Source: an uncultured delta proteobacterium (lineage in GTDB: Bacteria; Desulfobacterota; Desulfovibrionia; Desulfovibrionales; Desulfovibrionaceae). From it: a DNA stretch of 37,724 nucleotides. The notes beneath the pieces were generated by a model. That model was not told the origin of the DNA and ran no database searches. It was given only the letters and a program-made list of their open reading frames with translations. How positions within the stretch are numbered: position 1 is the first letter of the stretch; each line of letters begins with the position of its first letter. The position numbers and the translations under genes were made by a program. Location of the stretch: positions 1 through 37,724 of the forward strand of contig CAILNX010000001.1 in the NCBI GenBank assembly GCA_903835685.1, in the 5' to 3' direction. Shown one piece after another: positions 30,398 through 37,724 of this stretch.

Positions 30398-33115
30398 TTA
30401 AAACTGCTGGCCGAAGGAGAATTCGAACTTCTGGCGGCCGCTGCCTTCGAGCTTGTCCAGGCCATATCCGTAATAGACCTGCAAGGGACCCAAGGGCGAC
30501 ATGTATTTGATGCCCGGGCCAATGCTCTTGTACAGTCCCAGGCCCGGAGCCGGGTCGCCCTGGATCTGCGCGGAGGAGAAGAACATCTCCCCGGCCTTCC
30601 AGGTGTTGCCTGCGTCGAAGAAGAGCACGCCGGTGACGCCGAATTCCTTGCTGATGGGGAACAGGTACTCGAAATTGGTGAAGAACTCCTTGTTGCCGCC
30701 GATGCGCTCCCCGGTGTTCTCGTCCGCGGAGGATATCTTGCGGGTGGAGTAGCCGCGCACGTTTTCAATGCCGCCCAAAAAGAAGCGCTCGAACACAGGC
30801 ACTTCATTGTCGCTGTTCTGGTGGATGACGCCGGCCTGGCCGTGCCAGTGGAAGACCGTGTCCTTCCACACCGGGTAGTAGAAGTGCGAATCCCCGATGT
30901 ATTTCACAAAGTTGTCGTCCCCGCCGATGATCCCGCCGCCGTTGGCGATGGACAGGGAGTTGACCGTGCCGGTGCTCGGGCTCTGGCGGTTGTTGGTGGT
31001 GTCCCGCACGGCCGTGACCGAGACCACGCTGGAGATCCGGTAGCCGCCCATGGTCTGGATGGATGCGGCCGTGTTGTTGGCCACGTTGTAGATCTTGTAA
31101 TAGTCCATCCGGTAGTTGGTATACAGGTCCGTATACTCACCCAGGGGATAGACGGTCTTCAAGATTCCGCCAGTGGTGTCCTTGGAGAAGCTGACGAAGT
31201 TTTCCTTGCGGTTGTAGAGGTCAATGCCTGCGCCAAGCAGGGAGTCGTTCACCCGGGGGTTGAAGAAGCTTAAGACGTAGGCCGTGGTCTTGCTGCTCCA
31301 CTTGCCCGAAGCGCCCAGGATGTAGCCCTTGCCGAACAGATTGCGTTCCTGGATGCTGGTGGTGAAGAAGATGCCGTCATAGCTGGAGTAGCCCGCACCG
31401 CCGCTGATGGAGCCCGTGGGCTTGTCCTTGACCTTGACTTTCAGGTCCATTTCGTTGGGATTGCCCGTGGGCACGGGCTGGATGTCCACTTCAGCGAAAT
31501 AGTCCATCTTCTGGAGGCGTTCGGTGGAGCGGCGCAGGGCCTTGCCGCTGAACTGGTCCCCGTCGGTCAAGCGCAACTGGCGCAGGATGACGTTGTCCCT
31601 GGTCTTGGAATTGCCCTCCAGCACCACCCGGCGGATGTACACCTTCTGGTGCTTGGACAGGATGAAGGCCACGTCCACGGTCTTGTTCTCAGGCAGGGTG
31701 TTTAAGCGCACATCGGCTTCGGCGTAGGCGTACCCGTAGTTGGTGTAGAATTCGATGAGCTTCTGGCGGTCGTCGCGCAGGGCCGAGCGGTCGAAGAATT
31801 TGTCTTCCTTGGCCATTTTGGGGGAGACGATGGCCTCCTCCAGCTTGTCCGGGGCCTCGATCAGGTCGCCCTCAAAGGAGACCTTGCCCATCTTGTAGCG
31901 GGAGCCTTCCTGGACATTGAAATTGATGTAGATGCCGTCGTCGCGGATATCCACCTCGGGCTGGCCGACTTTGACGTCCACAAAGCCCCGGTTGCCGTAG
32001 AAGGCCTCGATGGCCGCGGCGTCGCGCTCCAGCATTTCCTCCTTGAGGATGCCGGACTTGGTGATGAAGGAGAACCAGCCCTCCTCCTTCAAGGCCAACT
32101 GGCCCTTGATGTCCGAGGTGTCGAGCTGTTCGGCGCCGGCGATGGTGATGCCCTTGATGGCCAGCTTGTTGCCTTCGTCAATGACAAAGGTCAGGCGTTT
32201 CTGGCGTTTGTCCGCTCCCTCCAGCTGGTACTCCACCTGGGCCTTGTAGAAACCTTTCTTGCGGTAGAGTTCGCGGATGGCGTTCAAGTCGTCGGACAGC
32301 AGTTTGGGGTTCAAGACCGCGCCCTTCTTGGTGGTCACCGCGGCCAGGATGTCGTCTTCGCTGATCTCCTTGGTCCCCTTGGTTCCCAGGGCCTGGATCA
32401 GGGGCTTTTCCTCCACCACGAACACGAGCTTCTTGCCCCCGGACACGTCCCGGACCACCACCTTCACGTCCTCGAAATAGCCCAGGTCGAAGATCCGGTG
32501 CACTTCGGCGTTGATGGCCTTCACGTCGAACACGTCGCCCTTGTGGATGGTCAGGCGCATGAGCACCACGTCCTTGTCCAGGACGATGTTGCCTTCCACG
32601 TCGAGTTCGGCGATGCGTTCCTTGCGCAACAGGTCCAGGCGCATGCGCTCCACCAGTTCGTCCACGGCCGGGAGCAGGTTGATGAGCCCGTCCTTGGTCA
32701 CGAAAATTTGGCTCGGGGGCCGGGCGTCAAAGGCTTCCACCACCCGGGCGTCCAGGCTCAAGGATTCGCCGAGCTGGCTGAAACTGCCGTACACGGCGTA
32801 GTTGGCCCCGGTCAGCAGGGCCAGTTCCTTGGCGGTCTTTAAGTCCAGGGTCTCGGTGGCCTTTTTGTGCAGGGCCTGGTCCACGGCCTCGGCCGGGACC
32901 ACGTTGAACCCGGCGTCGCGCAGCTTCTCGGCAACCAGATCAGGCAGACTGGATTTGAGGTAGGCCAACTCAGGGTCCGCGTTGACCCCGAAGGGGAGCA
33001 CGGCCACGGTCACGGCCTGTGCCCCCATGGGGCCTGCGGCCCTGGCCTCGGGGAGGCTTGCGGCGAACAGGCAGAATATGGCTATCAAGGCAAGCAGCCC
33101 TTTGCTAACAGGCAT
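30398..33115 (-). CDS. bamA: Outer-membrane assembly factor BamA with extra N-terminal domain
   Basis: 905 aa; ATG at 33115 with GGGGAG upstream. Signal peptide 1-~26 (ending ARA). Residues ~36-160 are an extra domain absent from E. coli BamA (810 aa): VAVLPFGVNADPELAYL, VAEKLRDAGFNVVP and GANYAVYGSFSQLGE recall the TolB-N/FlgO-type fold. Five POTRA domains follow (~165-510; e.g. VNVQEGS-like NVQEGSRYKMGKVSFEG and VYIRRVVLEGNSKTRDNVILR). The C-terminal 16-strand barrel carries the VRGY motif (IENVRGYSTRKIS) and ends in Phe (FEFSFGQQF). It inserts beta-barrel proteins into the outer membrane. Its start overlaps the lolD end by 11 bases. Confidence 0.93.
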   Translation of the reverse strand: MPVSKGLLALIAIFCLFAASLPEARAAGPMGAQAVTVAVLPFGVNADPELAYLKSSLPDLVAEKLRDAGFNVVPAEAVDQALHKKATETLDLKTAKELALLTGANYAVYGSFSQLGESLSLDARVVEAFDARPPSQIFVTKDGLINLLPAVDELVERMRLDLLRKERIAELDVEGNIVLDKDVVLMRLTIHKGDVFDVKAINAEVHRIFDLGYFEDVKVVVRDVSGGKKLVFVVEEKPLIQALGTKGTKEISEDDILAAVTTKKGAVLNPKLLSDDLNAIRELYRKKGFYKAQVEYQLEGADKRQKRLTFVIDEGNKLAIKGITIAGAEQLDTSDIKGQLALKEEGWFSFITKSGILKEEMLERDAAAIEAFYGNRGFVDVKVGQPEVDIRDDGIYINFNVQEGSRYKMGKVSFEGDLIEAPDKLEEAIVSPKMAKEDKFFDRSALRDDRQKLIEFYTNYGYAYAEADVRLNTLPENKTVDVAFILSKHQKVYIRRVVLEGNSKTRDNVILRQLRLTDGDQFSGKALRRSTERLQKMDYFAEVDIQPVPTGNPNEMDLKVKVKDKPTGSISGGAGYSSYDGIFFTTSIQERNLFGKGYILGASGKWSSKTTAYVLSFFNPRVNDSLLGAGIDLYNRKENFVSFSKDTTGGILKTVYPLGEYTDLYTNYRMDYYKIYNVANNTAASIQTMGGYRISSVVSVTAVRDTTNNRQSPSTGTVNSLSIANGGGIIGGDDNFVKYIGDSHFYYPVWKDTVFHWHGQAGVIHQNSDNEVPVFERFFLGGIENVRGYSTRKISSADENTGERIGGNKEFFTNFEYLFPISKEFGVTGVLFFDAGNTWKAGEMFFSSAQIQGDPAPGLGLYKSIGPGIKYMSPLGPLQVYYGYGLDKLEGSGRQKFEFSFGQQF

Positions 33116-33788
33116 AAATCTCCCCCGATCGCAGTTCCAATCGGCGGCCCATGAGATGGGCCAGTTCGTGGTTGTGGGTGACCACAATCATGGTCATGCC
33201 CAGTTCCTGATTGAGCCGCTTGAGCAGTCCGCCAATGCGTTTGCCCGTGGCCTCGTCCAGGTTCCCGGTGGGCTCGTCGGCGAGAAGCACCTTGGGTTCC
33301 AGGGCAATGGCCCGGGCGATGGCCGCGCGTTGGCGTTCGCCACCAGAAAGAGTCGTTACACCATGTTCCATGCGTTGTTCAAGGCCAACCAGCTCCAGGG
33401 CCGTCCGGGCCTTCTGCCGGGCCTTGTCTGCCGAGAGACCGGCGATCAGGGCGGGCATGGCCACGTTTTCTATGGTGGTAAACTCCGGAAGCAACTGATG
33501 AAACTGAAAAACAAAGCCGATCTCGCTGTTGCGCAGCCTGGCCCGTTCCAGGGGGTTCAACCGGCTCAAGTCCCGATCCAGGAACATGACCTGGCCATGG
33601 TCGGCCACATCCAGGGTGCCCAAAATGTGCAGCAGCGTGGTCTTGCCCGATCCCGAGGCCCCGATCACGGCCACGGATTCCCCCCGGGCCACGTCCAGGT
33701 CGATGTGGCTCAAGACCTCGATGTCCTCGCTGGGACCCTGGTAGGTCCGGCCCACGTCGCGCAAACGGTATACCGGGGGTCTACTCAT
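33105..33788 (-). CDS. lolD: Lipoprotein-releasing ABC ATPase LolD
   Basis: 227 aa, typical length. Drives release of lipoproteins from the inner membrane. Walker A GASGSGKTT (43-51), ABC signature LSGGERQR, Walker B VLLADEPTGNLD and switch His in VVTHNHELA are intact. The short MacB/LolD-type LDVADHGQVMF loop is present. ATG at 33788 overlaps the permease stop by 8 bases; both its ends overlap neighbours, so translation is coupled. Confidence 0.93.
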   Translation of the reverse strand: MSRPPVYRLRDVGRTYQGPSEDIEVLSHIDLDVARGESVAVIGASGSGKTTLLHILGTLDVADHGQVMFLDRDLSRLNPLERARLRNSEIGFVFQFHQLLPEFTTIENVAMPALIAGLSADKARQKARTALELVGLEQRMEHGVTTLSGGERQRAAIARAIALEPKVLLADEPTGNLDEATGKRIGGLLKRLNQELGMTMIVVTHNHELAHLMGRRLELRSGEIYAC

Positions 33789-35010
33789 AGCGCAAGGCCT
33801 CGGATACCCGCAGCCGGGCCGCCTTGTTGGCCGGGTACAGGGTGGAGAGGAAGCAGAGGATGAGGGCGGCCACGCCGATCAGGGACATGTCCAGAAAGTC
33901 CATGCGGATGGGGAGGTAGTCCACCGGGTACACGTCGCTGGGCAGCTTGATGAACTGGTATTTTTTGAGCAGCAGGCACAGGGGGATGCCCAGGCCGTAG
34001 CCCATGAGCGTGCCGATGAGCCCGATCAGGGTGCCCTGGAGCATGAACACCCGGCGGATGCTTTTGGGCTCGGCCCCCAGGGCCATGAGCACGGCGATGT
34101 CCTTGGTCTTCTGGATCACCAGCATGACCAGGGTGGTCACGATGGAAAAGGAGCCCACCAGGATGATCATGGCCAGGATGATGAACATGGCCGTTTTTTC
34201 CAGCTTGAGCGCGGCAAAGAGGTTGGCGTTCATCTCCTGCCAGTGGCGCACGTAGAGGGTGTGCGGGGCCAGGACCTGCTTGATGGCCTCGGAGATGGAC
34301 TCCACGGCGAACACGTCGTGCACCTTGAGCTCCAGGCCCGAGACCACGTCGCCCTTGTACCCCAGCAGGTTGCGGGCCGCGGGCAGGGAGACGTAGGCCA
34401 GGGAGGAGTCGTATTCGATCATGCCCGTGCGGAACACGCCCACCACCCGGAAGGTGCTGACCTTGGGGGTGAAACCGGCCGCGCTCTGGCGTCCGGCCGG
34501 GGAGAGCAGGTTGATCTGGGAGCCTAAGACCAGGCTCTGGCGGCGGGCCAGGTCCGAGCCGATGATGATGCCCGGGAAGGGGTCGTCAATCGCGATGTCG
34601 GCTACGTCCCCTTGGGTCATGGACTTGTCCAGGCCGATGACCGCATGGGCCGTGGCCGGGTCGATGCCCCGCAGGATGACCCCCTTGACCCCTCCGGCCG
34701 AGGACAGCATGACCTCGGAATAGATGTAGGGGGTGACCCCGGCCACGCCCGGGACCTGGGCCGCCTTGTCCATGAGCTCCTGGTAGTCCTTCAGGGTGTT
34801 GCCGAAACCGCCCACCATGATGTGGGCGTTGACCGCCAGGATCTTGTCTCGAAGGTCGTGGGTGAACCCGTTCATGACCCCGATGACCACGATGAGGGCG
34901 GCCACGCCCAGGCCCACGCCCAGCACGGCGAAGACCGAGATGGCCGAAATGAAGGACTCCCTGCGCAGGGAGAAGAAGTAGCGCAGGGCGACGAAGAGTT
35001 CGAATCTCAT
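33781..35010 (-). CDS. lolC: Lipoprotein-releasing permease LolC/E
   Basis: 409 aa. ATG at 35010 overlaps the lysS stop (ATGA). Four membrane helices: one near 20-45 (LGVGLGVAALIVVIGVMNGF), then a large periplasmic domain, and three in the C-terminal third (e.g. FIILAMIILVGSFSIVTTLV and LIGLIGTLMGYGLGIPL). The typical LolCDE topology. Only one permease gene is present, so this is likely a homodimeric LolCE-type system (often called LolF) instead of separate LolC and LolE. Gene symbol uncertain for that reason. Confidence 0.9.
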   Translation of the reverse strand: MRFELFVALRYFFSLRRESFISAISVFAVLGVGLGVAALIVVIGVMNGFTHDLRDKILAVNAHIMVGGFGNTLKDYQELMDKAAQVPGVAGVTPYIYSEVMLSSAGGVKGVILRGIDPATAHAVIGLDKSMTQGDVADIAIDDPFPGIIIGSDLARRQSLVLGSQINLLSPAGRQSAAGFTPKVSTFRVVGVFRTGMIEYDSSLAYVSLPAARNLLGYKGDVVSGLELKVHDVFAVESISEAIKQVLAPHTLYVRHWQEMNANLFAALKLEKTAMFIILAMIILVGSFSIVTTLVMLVIQKTKDIAVLMALGAEPKSIRRVFMLQGTLIGLIGTLMGYGLGIPLCLLLKKYQFIKLPSDVYPVDYLPIRMDFLDMSLIGVAALILCFLSTLYPANKAARLRVSEALRYE

Positions 35011-36560
35011 GATTCCCGGCCGTCCGCAGGCTCAACCCCGCCCGTTTGGGGGACTTCGGGCCGCAGGAGCGGAAAGAGGATGACCTCGCGGATGGAGGCG
35101 CTGTCGGTCAAAAGCATGACCAGGCGGTCGATGCCCACGCCCTGGCCGCCAGCCGGGGGCATGCCGTATTCCAGGGCCCGGACGTAGTCCTCGTCCATGA
35201 AATGGGCCTCGTCGTCCCCGGCCTCCTTTTCCTTGACCTGCTCCTCGAAGCGGGCGCGCTGGTCCACCGGGTCGTTCAGCTCGGAAAAGGCGTTGGCCAA
35301 CTCCCGTCCGGCCACGAAAAGCTCGTAGCGGTCGGTGATGTCCGGGTTGTCCTCGTTGCGTCGGGACAAGGGCGAGATGTCCGTGGGATAGTGGTAGATG
35401 AAATGCGGCTGGATGAGCTTGGGCTCCACCAGGATGTCGAAAAGCTTGGCCTGGAGCTTGCCCAGCTTCTCGTTCTTGACCACTTTTTCCCCCAGTCGGC
35501 GCACCGTGGCCTGGGCGGCCTCGATGGTCTCGTACTGGTCCGGGGTCAGGCCGCCGATGACCTCCAGGGATTTGTGGAAGGAGAGGCGCGTCCAGGTCCC
35601 GGGGGTCAGGTCGATGGTGTGGCCCTGGTAGGGCACCTTGCTCCCGCCGGTGACGGTCACGGCCACCTCGGCGAGCATGCGCTCGGTCAAGTCCATCAAG
35701 TCCCGGTAGTCGGCATAGGCCCAGTAGAACTCGAGCATGGTGAACTCGGGGTTGTGCTGGGTGGAGATGCCTTCGTTGCGGAAATTGCGGTTGATCTCGT
35801 AGACCTTCTCGAATCCGCCCACCAGGAGGCGCTTCAAGTACAGCTCGGGCGCGATGCGCATGTACAGCTTCATGTCCAGGGCGTTGTGGTGGGTCTCGAA
35901 CGGCTTGGCCGTGGCCCCGCCCGGGATGGGCTGCATCATGGGGGTTTCCACCTCCATGAAGCCATGATTGTTCAGGAACTGGCGCAAGGAGCGCACGATG
36001 GTGGTGCGCGCCCGGAAAATCTCCATGGTCCGGGGGGTGACGATCAGGTCCACGTAGCGGCGGCGGTAGCGGATCTCCACGTCTTTCAGGCCGTGGTACT
36101 TCTCGGGCAAGGGCCGCATGGACTTGGTCACCAGGCGGACCTCGGCGGCCTCCAGGGTGAGCTCGTCGGTCTTGGTGCGGAACAGCCTGCCGCGCACGCC
36201 CACGATGTCCCCGATGTCCAGCTTCTTGAAGCGGCTGTACGCTTCCTGGCCCAGGATGTCCCGGGAGGCGAAAATCTGCATGCGTCCGGTAGGGTCCTGG
36301 AGGTGGAAGAAGGCGGCCTTGCCAAAGGAGCGCAGGGAGACCATGCGCCCGGCCATGCGGAACTCCTGGCCCAGTTCGGCCAGTTCCTCGACCGTGGAGG
36401 CGTTGTACCGGGCGAAGAGGGAGGTTGTTTCCGTGTCTTTGCGGAAGTCGTTGGGATAGAGCTTGGAGCCTTCGTCCAGGAGGACGCAGGCCTTTTCCAC
36501 TCGGGTCTTGACCACCTCGCTCAGTTCATCACGGGCCTGCAAGGCCCGCAGCATGGGCAT
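35007..36560 (-). CDS. lysS: Lysine-tRNA ligase, class II
   Basis: 517 aa from the ATG at 36560. Charges tRNA-Lys. N-terminal OB-fold anticodon domain (GQEFRMAGRMVSLRSFGKAAF), then the class II core: motif 2 RNFRNEGISTQHNPEFTMLE and motif 3 GGQGVGIDRLVMLL. The frame stays open to a TTG at 36632, but a strong promoter lies inside that extra segment (36598-36626), and homologues begin near MLRALQARDELSEV; so 36560 (or 36554) is the better start. It is the first gene of the ten-gene minus-strand cluster and overlaps lolC by 4 bases. Confidence 0.92.
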   Translation of the reverse strand: MPMLRALQARDELSEVVKTRVEKACVLLDEGSKLYPNDFRKDTETTSLFARYNASTVEELAELGQEFRMAGRMVSLRSFGKAAFFHLQDPTGRMQIFASRDILGQEAYSRFKKLDIGDIVGVRGRLFRTKTDELTLEAAEVRLVTKSMRPLPEKYHGLKDVEIRYRRRYVDLIVTPRTMEIFRARTTIVRSLRQFLNNHGFMEVETPMMQPIPGGATAKPFETHHNALDMKLYMRIAPELYLKRLLVGGFEKVYEINRNFRNEGISTQHNPEFTMLEFYWAYADYRDLMDLTERMLAEVAVTVTGGSKVPYQGHTIDLTPGTWTRLSFHKSLEVIGGLTPDQYETIEAAQATVRRLGEKVVKNEKLGKLQAKLFDILVEPKLIQPHFIYHYPTDISPLSRRNEDNPDITDRYELFVAGRELANAFSELNDPVDQRARFEEQVKEKEAGDDEAHFMDEDYVRALEYGMPPAGGQGVGIDRLVMLLTDSASIREVILFPLLRPEVPQTGGVEPADGRES

Positions 36561-36597
36561 GAACCGTTCGACCTGGGGGGATTTGACCGCCAGTTTG

Positions 36598-36626
36598 ATT
36601 TTATTGCGCTTTTCGTCGCCGCTCAA
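36598..36626 (-). promoter_or_regulatory. Sigma70-type promoter for the lysS-envelope cluster
   Basis: On the minus strand TTGAGC (36626-36621) and TAAAAT (36603-36598) are 17 bp apart, close to consensus. Transcription would start near 36591, leaving about 30 bases of leader before the lysS ATG at 36560. This is the only good promoter candidate seen upstream of the cluster and it decides the lysS start. Confidence 0.65.
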
Positions 36627-36810
36627 GGTCAACCTACTTTAAGAAAAAACTGGGCCATAGGGCCCGGATAAGGGCAAGATGAAGCAGCCGTGCTGCCTAC
36701 GCCGTACGCGAACGAACGTCAAGAATTACGCTTTGGCCCGGACATTATCAACAATAATTTGGAGGAGCGGCCCAGGGGCGGGGGCTGGGGCGGTTTCTTG
36801 CAGAAAAGAC

Positions 36811-36839
36811 TTGACCGGGACCGGTCGGATTCGTTAAAG
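36811..36839 (+). promoter_or_regulatory. Probable promoter for tRNA-Asn
   Basis: TTGACC at 36811-36816 and TTAAAG at 36834-36839 with a 17-bp spacer, about 27 bp before the mature tRNA end. Followed by CGTTCTCCCG, a GC-rich discriminator-like stretch. The -10 is a moderate match. Confidence 0.5.
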
Positions 36840-36865
36840 GGCGTTCTCCCGTTGAACGGGAATGT

Positions 36866-36941
36866 TCCCCGGTAGCTCAATCGGCAGAGCGGTTGGCTGT
36901 TAACCAATAGGTTCGGTGTTCGAGTCACCGCCGGGGAGCCA
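36866..36941 (+). tRNA. tRNA-Asn (GTT)
   Basis: 76 bases with encoded CCA. Acceptor stem TCCCCGG pairs with CCGGGGA; D-arm AGCTCAATCGGCAGAGC; anticodon stem GTTGG/CCAAT with loop CTGTTAA giving anticodon GTT (36899-36901), which reads Asn codons; T-arm with GTTCGAGTC. All features of a functional elongator tRNA are present. Confidence 0.96.
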
Positions 36942-36949
36942 CGGGAATC

Positions 36950-36985
36950 AAGGGCTTTCAGGTTTGCGCCTGAAGGCCCTTTTTC
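36950..36985 (+). terminator. Terminator after tRNA-Asn
   Basis: AAGGGCTTTCAGG and CCTGAAGGCCCTT pair around TTTGCG, followed by TTTTT. It sits 9 bases after the tRNA CCA end. Confidence 0.85.
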
Positions 36986-37028
36986 GTTTTGGTGTTTTCT
37001 CTCCCCATTCTCTCCCCAACCAGCTGAC

Positions 37029-37451
37029 TCACTTTGACAACTTCTCCAAGACTCTAGCCATCTCCAGATTAAGCACGGCCAGTCTTTTCAGTCAGTTGCG
37101 CAAGCATGGCCTGCGACTCCAGGACATCTAGCACGACCAGCTTTTCGCATCCAACCTGCCGACCGCGAGTCTTGTTTCAGAATAGTTTTCTTGCCAGGCA
37201 AGTCTTCTGCCGCAAGAAAGCAGGCGTTTGTTTGCGACGTCTATGAACTCCCTTGTGTATTTCCAGGCCGTTACCTGTCCATGTTCGGTGGCAGGCTTAT
37301 TGTAATGCTGTGTATCGATACTAGCTATCGCGGCCAGCAAATGTTCTGTCCTGCGCCCGGAAAGCAAGTCGGAGGCAACGTGGGTACTTCCTGGCGGGAT
37401 ATGTGCAGAACAGAAGGCAACCCATAGATTGGAAATGTTTGAAAGAACTTG
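37029..37451 (-). pseudogene. Possible decayed gene downstream of tRNA-Asn
   Basis: On the minus strand protein-like segments continue each other across shifts of frame: an open stretch from 37451 to 37128 (WVAFCSAHIPPGSTHVASDL ... ETRLAVGRLDA), then in another frame KLVVLDVLESQAMLAQLTEK, then in a third LAVLNLEMARVLEKLSK ending in TGA at 37029-37031. Together they read as a helix-rich C-terminus broken by at least two frameshifts. No family recognised and no intact start. The DNA is less GC-rich than the chromosome on the other side of the tRNA, suggesting acquired and degraded DNA. Confidence 0.35.
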
Positions 37452-37724
37452 TCAGCAGGTGCGTGATTAAGAGCGACCGTGTCGCGTGGGCGAGAACATC
37501 CGATTCCTATCGCGGATTGAGACGGTGAGTATGTTTGATATCAGAAGCGTGGCTGACGAGACCTGACTGCAAAAAGTCTGTCTGCAATGCTGATACAATG
37601 AAAATATTTGCTTTACATTCCTAGCGAGTTGTGACAGCTTAGTCCAACAACGCCGGGGGATCGCCATGATAAAATGCAAAAACAGAGCACAACTTCAGCT
37701 TTTAGATACTGTGCCATGGCTCAC
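37452..37724. other. AT-richer DNA without a supported gene
   Basis: About 270 bp up to the window edge. Frames of 60-70 codons exist but have no ribosome site, domain or composition that would support them. An ATG at 37714 near the end is too close to the edge to judge. It may be part of the same decayed or acquired segment as 37029-37451. Confidence 0.4.

Noticed and set aside
33116-33187. 24-residue N-terminal extension of BamA
   Set aside because: It would precede a clear signal peptide, which starts at the ATG at 33115 with its own ribosome site.
36561-36632. 24-residue N-terminal extension of LysS from a TTG
   Set aside because: A good promoter lies within this segment, and the TTG has no good ribosome site.
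36997-37020. CTCTCCCCATTCTCTCCCC short tandem repeat after the tRNA terminator
   Set aside because: Two imperfect copies only; could be part of an attachment site but there is no second site in the window to compare.
1-37724. CRISPR arrays, rRNA genes, prophage structural genes, transposases
   Set aside because: None seen: no regularly spaced repeats, no rRNA sequence, no transposase or integrase motif in any convincing frame.

Overview
The window is GC-rich, tightly packed DNA from a Gram-negative bacterium with an outer membrane and lipid A. Flavoredoxin, an EF-G paralogue, an SPL-family radical SAM protein beside a ParB-like protein, and the order lysS-lolCE-lolD-bamA-skp-lpxD-fabZ-lpxA-lpxI-asmA all point to a Desulfovibrio-like sulfate reducer (Desulfovibrionaceae). 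That placement is an inference from gene content and not from a marker gene.

Layout. (1) 1-384: start of a secreted VWA-domain protein on the minus strand, cut by the window edge. (2) 832-6019: three overlapping plus-strand genes, a secreted WD40-repeat/caspase-fold protein, a membrane CHASE2 adenylate/guanylate cyclase and an exported FecR-like/TPR-like protein. They look like one envelope signalling unit. A response regulator with a degenerate HD-GYP domain follows at 6301-7428. (3) 7432-8989: a succinate-semialdehyde dehydrogenase gene whose 5' end is split by about 106 bp of palindromic DNA. (4) 9233-11010: a TVP38-type membrane protein, a GIY-YIG protein and a stand-alone receiver. (5) 11224-15022: a four-gene Mla-type phospholipid transporter (STAS-MlaE, MlaF, MlaD, lipoprotein). 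(6) 15334-17892: a MarR regulator, flavoredoxin and two unrecognised small proteins, with AT-rich hairpins between genes. (7) 18012-22315: SPL-like radical SAM protein and ParB-like protein (minus), then the EF-G-like GTPase (plus). (8) 22386-23214: an AT-rich insert carrying one gene and flanked by two copies of the EF-G gene's terminator sequence. (9) 23235-36560: a ten-gene minus-strand envelope-biogenesis cluster. (10) 36866-36941: tRNA-Asn with promoter and terminator, followed by AT-richer DNA with what looks like a decayed gene.

How it fits together: regions 5 and 9 build and maintain the outer membrane (lipid A acylation and processing, beta-barrel insertion, lipoprotein release, phospholipid traffic). 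Region 2 is the best candidate for a poorly described system: a periplasmic WD40-caspase coupled by translational overlap to a CHASE2 cyclase and a FecR-like partner. The clearest signs of genome change are the split gabD, the terminator-flanked insert after the EF-G gene, the gene remnant at 6016-6129 and the degraded stretch next to tRNA-Asn.
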